From: Cydia pomonella
Lineage: Eukaryota; Arthropoda; Insecta; Lepidoptera; Tortricidae
Assembly (NCBI RefSeq): GCF_033807575.1
Contig: NC_084725.1
Location: forward strand, 6,049,001 to 6,113,000
Direction of reading: 5' to 3'
DNA length: 64,000 nt
Notes under the pieces: model-generated
The model's database searches: none
Seen by the model: the letters and a program-made list of their open reading frames with translations, nothing else
Told to the model about the DNA's origin: nothing
Part shown: positions 1-10,985 of the stretch, in pieces
Layout of the letters: every line of letters starts with the position of its first letter
How positions within the stretch are numbered: position 1 is the stretch's first letter
Program-made: the position numbers and the translations under genes

Positions 1-403
1 AACCAGCCAAGCTGTGCTCATATCATTTTCCTAAATAACATAATAAATTAATAATTAACCTACGGTGATTGTACATAAAAATGCAAATAAATGATTTGTA
101 TTTAACGATAAAAATAAAACGAACATTTCGACGAATTGTGAGAGCGCTCTTGTTTTAAATCGGTTTAAAACTGTACGGCGGACGATTTTGATAAGTCCAA
201 TAAAATCCGGTCATAATTGTGAGCAGTATATCAATTAAAGTAGAGGTTTGCCTGATTCGGTACGGCCCCTATGTGCGAAACTACGTGGGCCCAAGAGTTC
301 AAATCCTATATTTAACCTGGGAGTTTTAGCAATGCGTTAAGCCCCCGTAATACAAAAAAATACATGTCTGTATCTACATAACTAATCTAATCTGGAGCTA
401 CAT
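1..403. other. No gene seen
   Basis: AT-rich sequence with no open frame that resembles a protein and no repeat that I recognise. It ends with the 15-base left target-site duplication of the SINE that follows (389-403). Confidence 0.5.
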
Positions 404-729
404 CTCTTCTTCCTAGCGTTGTCCCGGCACATTGCCACGGCTCATGGGAGCCTGGGGTCCGCTTGACAACTAATCCCAAGATTTGGCGTAGGCACTAATT
501 TTTACGAAAGCGACTGCCATCTGACCTTCCAACCCAGAGGGTAAAACTAGGCCTTGTTGGGATTAGTCCGGTTCCTCACGATGTTTTCCTTCACCGAAAA
601 GCGACTGGTAAATATCAAATGATATTTCGTACATAAGTTCCGAAAAACTCATTGGTACGAGCCGGGGTTTTAACCCGCGACCTCCGGATTGAAAGTCGCA
701 CGCTCTTACCGCTAGGCCACCAGCGCTTC
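404..729 (-). mobile_element. tRNA-derived SINE (family A)
   Basis: Read on the minus strand, the element starts with a tRNA-like head (about 729 down to 655) holding an A-box-like block, GGCCTAGCGGTAAGAG, and a B-box-like block around CGCGGGTTAAAAC. A body follows that includes AATATCATTTGATATTT. It is flanked by a perfect 15-base target-site duplication, AATCTGGAGCTACAT, at 389-403 and 730-744, so both boundaries are exact. Two further copies lie at 868-1180 and 40785-41066. Confidence 0.85.
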
Positions 730-867
730 AATCTGGAGCTACATAAAGGCATCATCAGACGATGAGGCCAAGGCACTGTTACACCATCCTACGTACGTTA
801 CTACCATTGACTACTGACACGACCGCGCCGCTGGGCAGCGCTCCGGACACATTCCGTCAGGACGTGT

Positions 868-1180
868 CTTCTTCCTCGCGTTGACCCAGCATTTTGCCAC
901 GGCTCATGGGAGCCTGAGGTCCGCTTGACGACTAATTTGGTGTAGATACTTGTTTTTACGAAAGCAACCGGCATCTGGCCTTCCATCTCAGAGGGTAAAC
1001 TAGGTCTTGTTGGGATTAGTCCGGATGCCTCACGTTTTCCTTCCCCGAAAAGCGACTGGTAAATATCAAATGATATTTCGTACATAAGTTCCGAAAAACT
1101 CATTGGTACGAGCCGGGATTAGAAGCCGCGACCTCCGGATTGCAAGTCGCACGCTCTTACCGCTAAGCCACCAGCTCTTC
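868..1180 (-). mobile_element. tRNA-derived SINE (family A), second copy
   Basis: Same family and orientation as the element at 404-729, with the same tRNA-like head at the high-coordinate end (about 1180-1105). The flanking repeat ACGTGT (862-867 and 1181-1186) is a short candidate target-site duplication. A 100-codon open frame across it is just the SINE body and is not a gene. Confidence 0.8.
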
Positions 1181-1381
1181 ACGTGTACGACATCCTCAAC
1201 CATATTGCAATCTAGGCAATTTATTTATTTATTTAATATTGATCTAAATATGTTAATATTGATCTATTTTCCTATTTAATTAAGTAGGTATTTGCATGTT
1301 GTACATAAATGCATAGTTTCACCTAAACGTACAAACAGATAATTAATAGCACCAAACTAAACTAGGTACGATAACTAAGTA

Positions 1382-1602
1382 ATATGATTATAGGACATTG
1401 TGACAAAAAATGACTAAGTTCCACAGTCAGCTCAATAAGGTTTGTGTTGTTGGTACTTAGACAAAGATATTATATATATATATAATTAAAAATATAATTT
1501 TAAAAACGTAAATAGTTAAATACATATAAAACACCCATGACTCCGGAACAAATATCTATGCTCATCACACAAATAAATCCCCTTACCAGGATTTAAACTG
1601 CG
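1382..1602 (-). mobile_element. tRNA-derived SINE (family B), head incomplete
   Basis: Reverse-oriented copy of the family seen complete at 9485-9749. The shared body reads, on the minus strand, from CCTGGTAAGGGGATTTATT through the TCATGGGTGTTTTA block to the end near AGTCATTTTTTGTCAC. The tRNA-like head stops just past the B-box, so the copy is 5'-truncated or decayed there. Confidence 0.75.
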
Positions 1603-3389
1603 TTTACCTACGATGCGTAAAGATATGATTGTCCTAAAATATTGTATATATTACTAGCTTCTGCCGATACTTCGTCTACGTGAAACGATTGATGATAATT
1701 GATAAAAACTATATTTAATTAAATTTCGGTTTATTCGTAGGCAAGTAAGGTGGGTAATTTCTTAATAATTTCGTCTAATTGTGCTTTATTTGAATAATCA
1801 ACTGCAATACTGCCGGGAACGCTAAAAATCCGGGCAGAAACAATTACTTTGACATGCAGGTAATACTGCAGCCGACTGCATTTCTGTTGGGAACGTGATA
1901 TTGGTAATTTTATCGAAAAGTTATACAAAATATGACGTTTTCTACAATGTGGTCAGCTACCGCCACGTTCTTAAGGAAATATAATGTAGTAATAAAAATA
2001 TATATAATAAATAATACTAAGATCCGTCTGTACGTGAGCCGTATGTAAGTATAAGGCCACTGGCCACGTCCGTAGATCTTGGGGCGGCAGTTGTGTGTTG
2101 TGTGTCTCAAGACTAAAATAAGAAGTAAGGGGCAAGGGCTGCAACAATCGTGCCTGCTTTAATTTCCGTTCGGAACCTAATCCAAGCCTCGTTTAGGTAC
2201 AAGAACCAGTGACCTACAAATAAGACTTGGATTAGGTTTAAACATAAGCAGAAACTTAATACTATATATACAATTATACAAATTTTACTGGCGTTGAGAA
2301 GCAGCCCACATATTAACTTTTAACACAAATCAAAAGCATCCAAACTAAATTAATAAAGTCAAAGTTGTACTATTTGCAACAAAATTCCAATAGAAAATAA
2401 AAGACGAGCGAAAAGGGCATATTTCTCTTCACCACACCAACTGGAAAAGACCCTCTTGATTGTTCAAAAACTAATGAGAAAGTTGCATTTTGTCCACATG
2501 TGGGGCAAAGTAATCAGATGCAAATTGTGAGTTGTTTCCTTAGTTTCCTGGTAGAATTGATTTTTAAATGACGATTTTGAATAATATTTTTTTATTACGT
2601 TTATTCGTTAATATCAGTTAGTATTTCCTTGACTACTAATGTCAAAAAGAAGAAGCTACTTAGGGCGGCATGTATTGCACCCCTATGAGGTACAGAACAT
2701 TACGGCCCAAAGAATCTGGAACTTCCTGGATTCCACGGGCATTAGTAATGAACTTTAAAGGACTGTCACAATAGTCTGTTTGGTCAACGTGGCACTCAAA
2801 GGCCCAAAAACCCCAATGTGCCCCTCGTGCCTTGAAGCCCTCGCAACGCTCAAGATTCCAGTTCTCGATCCACTCGCTACGCCCTTGATTCAATTTTGTA
2901 ATCTTTAGCTTGCTCGGGTATCAATATACGAGCGGTTAAACAACAACTTTGCCCCCTTGTAAAACAAATACCTAACTAATTTTATCACCAGCCAGTGCGC
3001 GGTGGTGTACCATGCAGGCATGCCATATTACGCAGTAGGTAATTCCCATTTTAGCCTTAAAAAACCATGCAAACGTCTGTGTGGAGTATAGGAATCCACT
3101 AATCCACTATCCTTTTGAGCAATGACATCATTTTCTCAAATCCACTAACCTATTCGTACCTAGGCGCTCGCTGTAGGTCATGTTCAATGATAAGATTATT
3201 GTTTGTTCATAAATATACACACGCTTCTCGGCTTTATCTCAACTGTTTAAGGTGGAAGATTGTGTACATATTTGTGACCGTCTGTGCGGATTATGGATGA
3301 ATCGACTGTTATTCTGCTTATCTTGCATGTGTTTCGTGGAAAATAGATTTAAAGTTCGGCTTTGCTAAATATAGCGTTGCCATATATCT
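1603..3389. other. No gene seen
   Basis: AT-rich, no recognised gene. The only open frame with a protein-like look is a 77-codon minus-strand frame at 2660-2893 that contains several Cys and Trp. I do not recognise it, and it is broken in the second copy (around 48450-48560) by small gains and losses, so I do not call it. Confidence 0.4.
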
Positions 3390-3580
3390 AAGGATGTCTT
3401 ACGGGCACTAAGAATGGTGCTAGTTCAGTGGTGTCACGAATTCGAGCCAATCGTGTAGTCAAACGCAATTAGTTGCGACCAATCGCGCGCGTGATGCGAA
3501 ATCATCAACCAATCGCGTTGTGGCGTTAGACTGCACGATTGGCTCGAATTCGTGTGCGTGACACCGCTGTACTGGCCCCA
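3390..3580. mobile_element. Foldback MITE (ATTCGAGCCAATCGT family)
   Basis: The left arm (CAGTGGTGTCACG, AATTCGAGCCAATCGTG) is repeated inverted on the right (CACGATTGGCTCGAATT, CGTGACACCGCTGTACTGG), with smaller ATTGGT/ACCAAT repeats inside, so the whole element can fold on itself. Relatives lie at 9326-9391 and 10100-10262. Confidence 0.7.
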
Positions 3581-4158
3581 TTTTTTTTTTCAATCAATCA
3601 GCACTAACAGCTAAACCTTCGTGCTAATTGGCATTATATTACTTAGTGTCTAACATGCATTAATCACTTTTAAAGATACAATAAAATACAATAATTGGAA
3701 AGACGAATTGCAATAAACAAAATAAATAAAATTGAATTGAATTAATGAATTATACGTACTTAGGAATAATAACAATGTCACAATTTTCTGAAATAAAATA
3801 ATTAAAATTAAATTAATAATTTTAGAGCATAATTTTGAGGCGCCCAATTTGACTCGAGAAAATGACAGAAGGTGACGTGGCTACAAAATCGCAAATAACA
3901 TTTATTTTGGTAAAATGCTGCCTTTCAAGTTTGAATTGTTTGCTACTGTGGCAAAAGAAGAGATATGAGCCAAACCATGTTACCTTTCGTTACATTATTG
4001 AGTTGAATCGGGTCATAGGAGGATAATTTCGCCTTAAAATGTATTGGAAAATATAGAGCGGGTGCGAGTGCACTCACTACCATTACTTGTAAATATAAAC
4101 TCTGGTGTAGTCTGTAAACAGGCCGCCGTGTACGGTGCGTACCTACACATGTCGTTTT
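3581..4158. other. No gene seen
   Basis: Very AT-rich sequence with no recognised gene or repeat. Open frames here are short and of low complexity. Confidence 0.4.
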
Positions 4159-4305
4159 TAGGGTTCCGCATCCAAAGGGTAAAACGGGACCCTATTACTA
4201 AGACGCCGCTGTCCGTCTGTCACAATTAAAATTTTCACAGATGATGTATTTCTGTTGCCGCTATAACAAACAAATACTAAAAAGTACGGAATCCTCGTTT
4301 GGCGG
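4159..4305 (-). repeat. Internally deleted copy of a dispersed repeat
   Basis: On the minus strand it shares blocks with the repeat at 20932-21138: the TTTTTAGTATTTG block, GTTATAGCGGCAACAGAAATA, CATCTGTGAAAA, GACAGACGGACAG and TAGTAATAGGGTCCCGTTTT. The part between the last two blocks is shorter here. I know this repeat as widespread in Lepidoptera but cannot assign its class from sequence alone. Confidence 0.65.
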
Positions 4306-4658
4306 TATCTTTTTGGTTAATTCTAAAAAGAAAAAAATAACAGCCTGCCAACCCTGGAACTAGGCCCTTTCAGCGTTAGAGTAATATGCGCCCGTTTTGC
4401 CACACAGATAATTCAGAACTGCGGCGGTATCATGGTCGTATTTTTATCATTTGTCATGCGTCATTTTCGTATTACCTACATTTGTTAGAACGTGACAGGC
4501 ATGATGACAGATGATGACCATCCTTAACCCTACTGGATTAACAAATAAGTTATTTTTTATCAAAATTATCAGTAAGTAGGGTTAAGAGACACAGAAATAA
4601 GAGTAACACATTCATTTTTTCATATGGGCTACCATGTGCAAAAATTGAATATGCAGAT

Positions 4659-4802
4659 GGCTCCACTACACGATGGCCCAGTGTAGGCCAGTCCAAGGGA
4701 CGCATTTATGCGTTAGAGGGAGCAAGTGATATTGCTATCTCATTCCACCGCATAGCTGCGTCCCTTAGACTGGCCTACGCTGGCCCATCATGTAGAGGAG
4801 CC
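4659..4802. mobile_element. MITE with long terminal inverted repeats
   Basis: Starts GGCTCCACTACACGATGGCC and ends in its near-perfect reverse complement, with GTAGGCCAGTCCAAGGGACGC mirrored by GCGTCCCTTAGACTGGCCTAC. The arms are about 46 bases and the spacer about 50. There is no coding capacity. Confidence 0.8.
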
Positions 4803-4857
4803 CTCACAAAAGTCCGGACATCAAATGCTGACTTGTCAGGGGAAATCCTGACTTATG

Positions 4858-4986
4858 GTACAGTCAGCGTCAAATACTTTGTAGCAGTCAAAGTGGCCAA
4901 ATAGTTCGGTACACTATACTAAATATATGGTGTACCGAACTATTTGGCTACTTTGGTTGCTAAAAAGTATTTGACGCTGACTGTAC
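4858..4986. mobile_element. Palindromic MITE (GTACAGTCAGCGTCAAATAC)
   Basis: Begins GTACAGTCAGCGTCAAATAC and ends with the reverse complement GTATTTGACGCTGACTGTAC. The inner blocks GCCAAATAGTTCGGTACAC and GTGTACCGAACTATTTGGC also pair, so nearly the whole 129 bases form one hairpin. Confidence 0.85.
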
Positions 4987-6490
4987 TACGTATATTGGGT
5001 ACATATTTAATAAGATATATTGAAACATAACATACTTTCGTTATTTGTCCAATGAAAAAATATAAGTACATAAAACTATTGGGAATCACGGCCAGTAACT
5101 ACCAACTCCACAACTTGTGTTTATGTGCGATCTGTGATAACACCTGCTGACTCTGCTGTTGTAGTTCGTGTCATCCGCGATGACGCGCAGATTTGTCAAA
5201 TCTAACCTTTATTAACATGACAATACGTTGCACTACCGCTTAATCAACACTTATAATGTAACACCATTTGTAGATTTGTATAGAAGAAGAAGAAGAAAAT
5301 AAATGTATTCAGGACGCTTACAATGTTGCTTAAATATATTGAAACACATTTATTAGTAAAAAAATATAAACGTCACTGAAAAGGTCTCCCCTCAGCTTGA
5401 TGTCAAGTTACCTTTCAGGTATCTTGACGCTGGTCTTCCGTGGAGACCTGTCCAAACGATCGCGTCTGTACGTAAACTTAAATAACATTCAAATAACATT
5501 AAAATAACAAATAATAAAAATATGTAGTAATGTTATTTAAATAATAATTTAAATAACATTACTAAGTAGAGATGAGAATAGGAATCACATTTTTTTTCAG
5601 TTAGCGCTATTTATATATTATGTATACCTAACTTGTTTTCACAACGACATATGTGTAGGACTAATTAGAATTTACCCCGTGGTTCTATGGAATGAAAATA
5701 ATAAAAACTTAATAAAGGTTAAAGTTGGAATTGGCACTTGGAGCCGATTTCTGCAAATTTAAAATGTACTTTTTGTATTTTACTTTAAAAGACAAAATTG
5801 AATAGTTGTTTGTTATCCCTTAAACAATAAAATAAAATAAAAACACGAGGCCATGCACGCGTTTTCGTGAATGACACGGTTTTCATCAGGTAGCTGGTTA
5901 AAATATAACTAAGATAGTAGAAATTTCTTATATTTCGATGTTTATTTCGGTCCCGGAACCTAAGAGATAGTAAAAGTGGCCTTGAGATCCTCTTTTTATT
6001 GATAAGCTGTATAATGTGAGTATTGTACCTAGGTTTATCCATTATTATTTATGTTGGTTGAAATGTTTATTAATAATAAGTGGTGTTTATACTTGTTTTA
6101 AAGGATGCATAAAACGTCTAAAACCGTTATAACAAAATTTTCATTATCAAAAATGTTGAGTGATACTATTTTTCAATTCGATATAATTACATTTCTGATG
6201 ATATTTTTTGCTGTCCCAAGGCTATTATTCTAAATACTTACATCTAACGAACAGTATGGGTATATTTTCATTATATATGTTATAAACTAATAAAAAATAT
6301 ACTAATGTTCCTTATGTATCGTTTGTGATAAAACCGAATTTTAAATCGAAACAACGTAATCTACCGCTATTTCGCGGGTCCCATGTCGGTATGGCTCGCA
6401 AAAATATCATAAGTTTGTAGGCAAATTAAATACTTGATACCTATAGGTAGAGAATTATTAAGAGAATCGATCTACTTATTCCTAAAAAAA
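4987..6490. other. No gene seen; AT-rich with a small palindrome
   Basis: No coding sequence recognised. There is a 38-base AT palindrome at 5526-5563 (AGTAATGTTATTTAAAT and its mirror) and an AAGAAGAAGAAGAAAA run near 5284. An 85-codon minus-strand frame at 5785-6042 is unlike any protein I know and changes reading frame in the second copy. Confidence 0.4.
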
Positions 6491-7860
6491 TATTTATTTA
6501 TTATTATTTTTTATCTTTATTTCTCTTTCTTCTTAGGTTATGTTTTTTACAATATGGATATAAAAGTAAAATATAAAAATACATCAAAAAATACTATACA
6601 AAACACATATAAACACATTGTAAAAAACTTAACCTAGTGTGCCGCCAGCAGCGGGGCAGGGCCCAAGCTGCCGGTGGTCAGGGCTGCAGAGAGAGGAACC
6701 GCCGCACTATCCGCGCCGTGTCCAAGATCACCGCCTTCTGCATCTGACCCTTGATCCAACCACCTAGCGAGAGTCTCTCAAGGTGTTGGTCGAGACTCTT
6801 CGCTATGAGACCGTTCGCTGAAACGACTATTGGGACAATGATCGTCGAATCAACATCCCACATGGCGGTTATCTCGTGAGCCAAGTCTAGGTACTTGCTG
6901 GACTTGTCCTTCTCGGCTTTCACGAGATTCTCATCATGGGGGATGGTGATATCGACGAGCACGGCCCGGCGTTGCGATCGATCTATTATCACGATGTCAG
7001 GCTTATTGGCTACAATAGTCCTGTCAGTGATAATAGATCGATCCCAATAGAGCGTGGCACGACCATTTTCGAGAACTGGCACAGGTGAGTACTTGTAGTA
7101 CGGTACTTCGCGGTCCACAAGGCGGTATAGAAGAGCAAGTTGCTGGTGAATAATTCTGGCTACGAGATTATGTCTGTGCAAGTACTCACCGTTAGCAAGA
7201 TGAGAACAACCGGAAATGATATGCCTGAGTGACTCTCCGGGACGGCGGCATGCCCGACAAATGTCGACCGTACCGTCCTTCAGGATATACTTCCGATAGT
7301 TGTTCGTCATCATAACTTCGTCCGCAATTGCACAGGCAAAACCCTCGGTTTCTCCGAAGAGGTCCCCGAATCGTAACCAGTTCACCAACGCGAGCAGGTC
7401 CACGTCAGGTCCCGTGAGGGCCTTGTAGAACCGCCCGTGTAGCACCTTACTCTCCCATGCCGCCTTGCGATCCGCAGTACTTAGTACCACAGGTTTGCGC
7501 CAGTTCTCGTTTGCCAAGGAGAGCGGCGTGAGGTTCCTGTCTACTGCCACCACGTCACGATGCATCCCACACTCGTTGTTAAGGAAATAATTCCTGAGAT
7601 TGCACACCTCGCGGTTGTGGAGATCTTTGGCATTTAGGAAGCCTCGACCTCCACACTTCCGTGGGATGTACAATCTCATAACAGACGAGCGTGGGTGTAG
7701 CATACGGTGTGTGGTGAGCAGTAGTCGGACCCTCCGATCCAGGGCGTCCAGCTCGGTCTGAGTCCACCTTAGTATGCCAAAGGAGTATGTGAGTAGGGGC
7801 ATTACCCAGGCGTTGAAGGCGCGCACTTTGTTGCCTCCTGATTATTATTATTATTATAAT
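6491..7860 (-). mobile_element. 5'-truncated R4/Dong-like non-LTR retrotransposon in TAA repeats
   Basis: The element occupies about 6509-7840. Both ends touch TAA-rich sequence: minus-strand AATAATAATAAATAAAT at 6491-6508 and ATTATAATAATAATAATAAT at 7841-7860. Its single ORF holds the end of a reverse transcriptase, a CCHC finger and a restriction-like endonuclease, the layout of the site-specific R2/R4/Dong superfamily. Dong elements of Lepidoptera are known to insert into TAA repeats, which fits these flanks. The RT catalytic domain and everything 5' of it are missing. About 170 bases of AT-rich 3' UTR follow the stop codon. Confidence 0.8.
6678..7826 (-). pseudogene. C-terminal part of a Dong/R4-type retrotransposon polyprotein (382 codons)
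   Basis: Open for 382 codons from an internal Met. Residues 1-85 look like the RT thumb/linker (VMPLLTYSFGILRW, then LYIPRKCGGRGFLNAKD). A zinc finger CRACRRPGESLRHIISGC lies near residues 190-207. The endonuclease follows, with KPDIVIIDRSQRRAVLVDIT near 279-298 and a downstream KAEKDKSSKY; these fit the PD-(D/E)XK core of restriction-like endonucleases. The RT active-site domain is absent, so this is a dead 5'-truncated copy, although the remaining frame is undamaged, which suggests a fairly recent insertion. The second copy, 52358-53509, is frameshifted. Confidence 0.8.
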
Positions 7861-8110
7861 CTTTATTTCAGACCAAGGATCCATATTTTGTTAGTAATGT
7901 ACATAAAAACACAAAAAAAGAATAACATGGAAACTAGTGTTAGTGTATAACATAGAAATAAAAATAAAAATAATGTTATGTAAGGGCATGGAGCCTAATC
8001 CACCTCTTTAACACTGGCGAGTCCCAGCGATCAATAACAGCGCCAGTTATTAAATCAGGACAGCCTTTTTGTGGCTGTCCCGCGCGGCACTGTTTTTGTA
8101 ATAACTCAAG
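7861..8110 (-). repeat. Probable LINE 3' tail hosting the Dong-like insertion
   Basis: Read on the minus strand this runs GGACAGCCACAAAAAGGC ... ATCCTTGGTCTGAAATAAAG and then straight into the TAA repeats at 7860. A unique stretch ending in a simple-repeat tail is how many lepidopteran LINE copies end. The TAA tail seems to have served as the target for the Dong-like element. The family is not identified. Confidence 0.45.
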
Positions 8111-9325
8111 GATACCTCCCTAAATCTGGTTGGTCTATTGATCATTTAATTACCGATACATAGTACATTACTTGGGCTTGAATCTCCAATGGTAGTGGAC
8201 GCATAGACGGTATTTTTGATCGAAGAACAGTTAATTTTTTAAACGACGTATTTTGGAGCGGCCACTACGACATTTGTATGGGCTAACATTTATCGCTATA
8301 CATTTGACATAAAAATGTGTTGCCTTATAATAACAGTTGTAAATATGGTGTAAGAAAATTGTGATTAATAAATACGTGAATCGGGTTCAAAATGTACGAA
8401 AGATGGCCAAAAAACATTTTTGTCGACATTTGTACGGCTACTTCGACTATACACATGTCGAATGTGGCACACAAATATCGACACAGTGCCATACAAATGT
8501 CGGAAAGGTGCCATACAAAAGTCGTCAGGGTCTCACAAATACCACAAAAATAATAAATACTGCCATAACAATGTTGATACATGCAAAAACACCTCACTAA
8601 TGGTTGACCATTGCCATACAAATGCGTTTTGCGTTTGCTAGTTAACTATAAAAAGTAGAGTGGTGCCTCGTACAGTATATTTTTTGTTCCCTTCCTAAAC
8701 GATGACTATAAATTTGATTTACCTGAAATAAAAATTGCCATACAAATGTCACACCCTCTTCAAAAATTAACCCTTGGAGCGTATATTGTTAATATCCAAA
8801 ACGGTTACTTCATTTTGATATAGTGTAATGATTAAATTTTTTGACGTCGCGTTCATAAGGTTAAATAATTATGAATGAAAGATAAAAGCTATCGTACTTG
8901 AACGCCTTCGCCGTAATAGAATGATAATTGATAAATTCTAACAAAATATTTCATTAACCTTTTAACCTAATCCTTATCAAACTTTGGGTTAAATGGGTTC
9001 TATTTTTAAACGGCACAATCGTTTTTAAGTTCAGTCGCCGCAGTATGATATTTTAAGAAATTATCATATCAATTAAACTACATATGAATACTTCATTCTT
9101 GACGTTTGACGTCACATTAGCATTTTTTGATAAATATTAGGAACACATTAATCATTAATAATTACGCGTAAAAGCATATTGCGTTTCAATTTAAAATAGC
9201 AGTTTGGGGAATTATTTTTAGTTTGTTCGCGTTAATAATGCAGTAAAATCATCAATATCCGCCTAGCGATGTTCATAACCGATTAAATCATTCCTAATTA
9301 GAGTATACCTCATTCACATATATAT
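8111..9325. other. No gene; cluster of a CCATACAAATGTC motif
   Basis: Between about 8268 and 8755 the motif CCATACAAATGTC or close variants recur several times in both orientations (GACATTTGTATGG near 8268, GTGCCATACAAATGTCGG near 8484, GTGCCATACAAAAGTCG near 8508, CCATACAAATGCG near 8612, CCATACAAATGTCAC near 8739). Overlapping short open frames here are by-products. The rest to 9325 is AT-rich and unrecognised. Confidence 0.45.
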
Positions 9326-9391
9326 ATAAGGACGGGCCTTACGGGCAATAAGAATGGGGCCAGTACAGCGGTGTCACGCACACGAATTGGG
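9326..9391. mobile_element. Fragment of the foldback MITE family
   Basis: ACGGGCAATAAGAATGGGG followed by CCAGTACAGCGGTGTCACGC and ACACGAATT matches one terminus of the element at 3390-3580. The rest of the element is missing. Confidence 0.6.
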
Positions 9392-9484
9392 TACTTGACA
9401 CATGTTGAATATTATAACAAAATTAGCTAAATGGATAGAAAATGAGCCATCCGTTATAAAAAAGTGAAATTTAAAAATTCATTT

Positions 9485-9749
9485 GGTGACGACCGGTCTG
9501 GCCTCGTGGGTAGTGACCCTGCCTATGAAGCCGATGGTCCCGGGTTCAAATCCTGGTAAGGGCATTTATTCGTGTGATGAGCATGGATATTTGTTCCTGA
9601 GTCATGGGTGTTTTCTATGTATTTAAGTTTTTATCAATATTTATATATTATATATATCGTTGTCTAAGTACCCTCAACACAAGCCTTATTGAGCTTACTG
9701 TGGGACTTAGTCAATTTGTGTAATAATGTCCTATAATATTTATTTATTT
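9485..9749 (+). mobile_element. tRNA-derived SINE (family B), full length
   Basis: The head at 9490-9565 carries an A-box-like GGCCTCGTGGGTAGTG and a B-box GGGTTCAAATCC. The body includes GTGTGATGAGCATGGATATT and ends TATTTATTTATT. ATTCATTT flanks both sides (9477-9484 and 9750-9757) as a target-site duplication. It is not a functional tRNA gene: the cloverleaf is incomplete and the sequence runs on into the SINE body. Confidence 0.85.
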
Positions 9750-10099
9750 ATTCATTTTGAGGTTATAAAAAAATACAAGGCTCCAAAGTCTCAAACATTA
9801 TTATATATATTTTTAACTTTCAAAAAGAAAACATAATATGGTACCATTCGATTTCTTACATTTTATTGAAAAATAAATTGTATGACAACTATATGCATAA
9901 AAGCAATATATCAGGGTCAAAATAGCAATTTTCTTCCATACATTTAAGACAGAAATAATTATAAGGCGTTTCAATTATCGTGTGCAGGCGTCAGAGTTTA
10001 ACTCTCATTTCTGACCTTTGTGTTGTTTAAATGCCATCAGTACTATATAGATATTTGATCTCAGGAAAATCCAGATCGATTGACATTATTTACAAAACA

Positions 10100-10262
10100 C
10101 TGTCAAGTAGCCAAATCGAGTCAATCGTGCAGCCAAACCGATTGGTTGGTGAGTTCAGACGCGATTGGTCGCAACTAGTTGCGTTAGACGATTGGCTCGA
10201 ATTCGTGAGTGATGCCACTGAACTAGCACCATTCTTAGTGCCTGTGATGCCCGTCCTTAGAT
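10100..10262. mobile_element. Foldback MITE family, third member
   Basis: Contains GCCAAATCGAGTCAATCGTGC, ACGCGATTGGTCGCAACTAG and ACGATTGGCTCGAATTCGTG, then GCCACTGAACTAGCACCATT and CTTAGTGCC. This is the reverse orientation of the terminus at 3390-3440. A 103-codon open frame over it is incidental. Confidence 0.65.
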
Positions 10263-10587
10263 ATATGATATATGTCAATGGTATACCATCAATTGGTCAC
10301 CGTGAGCGTGGCTTTCTAATTAGGAACAATTTGATTGGTTAGGGGCGTAGCTGGGCCGGCGGACAATCATGATTTTGCTGCATTCTTAACGCAAACGTAA
10401 TAAAGTAGTAACGATATATAAAAACGGATACGGAGTTAGTCACCGAAATTCAAATTGGTGTACAATTAATCTGAGGGCACGGTTATGCCCCCGAGAAAAG
10501 CGAAGCGCTTCGTCGTTGTTTTGAACCCTCATGAACCATCACTTGGGTTTTACTGGATAAACTAAATTCTCGAGGCATAATGTCAAT

Positions 10588-10741
10588 AGAGTCAAACCAA
10601 TATAAGTTGGCAGTTATTTTGGCAGCCTAGACAGTGCAAGTGTTATTTTAAACGTAAACTTCTATGAAATTATGACGTTTACTTAACACTTGCACAGGCT
10701 AGGCTATCAAAATCGCTGCCAACTTATCTTGGCCTGACTCT
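10588..10741. mobile_element. Palindromic MITE (AGAGTCA...TGACTCT)
   Basis: Ends in AGAGTCAAACCAATATAAGT and its imperfect mirror ACTTATCTTGGCCTGACTCT. Inner blocks CAGTGCAAGTGTTATTTTAA / TTAACACTTGCACAGGCTAG and AACGTAAACTTC / ATGACGTTTACTT also pair. It forms a near-complete hairpin with no coding capacity, a type I know as abundant in lepidopteran genomes. Confidence 0.85.
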
Positions 10742-10985
10742 AGTGGCTGTAAGTATAAAAAAAAAATTGCATATCTCTCAAATTTTAGATTTTGTTCATA
10801 TCTAGAAAACCCAATCACTGACTCGCTTACTGATGATCGTTAAAATCCTTAGGGTTCTTCCTGAAGTCCTAGGAAGCTGATTTGGTGAGAGGTGGAAACG
10901 GCCAAGAAATATATTTTTACTAAGGTAGAGGTAGAATTTGTGAAGTTAGGGTATACCTAGAGTTAGAAGCTTGACTCTACAAGAG

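Noticed and set aside
655..729. tRNA gene-like head at the high end of the SINE (also at 1105-1180 and 9490-9565)
   Set aside because: These are heads of SINEs with A- and B-box motifs only; the cloverleaf is not intact and SINE bodies follow.
801..1103. 100-codon minus-strand open frame
   Set aside because: It translates the body of a SINE; similar readings occur in every copy of the family.
2660..2893. 77-codon minus-strand frame rich in Cys and Trp
   Set aside because: No recognised family, no splice or promoter context, and broken in the second copy.
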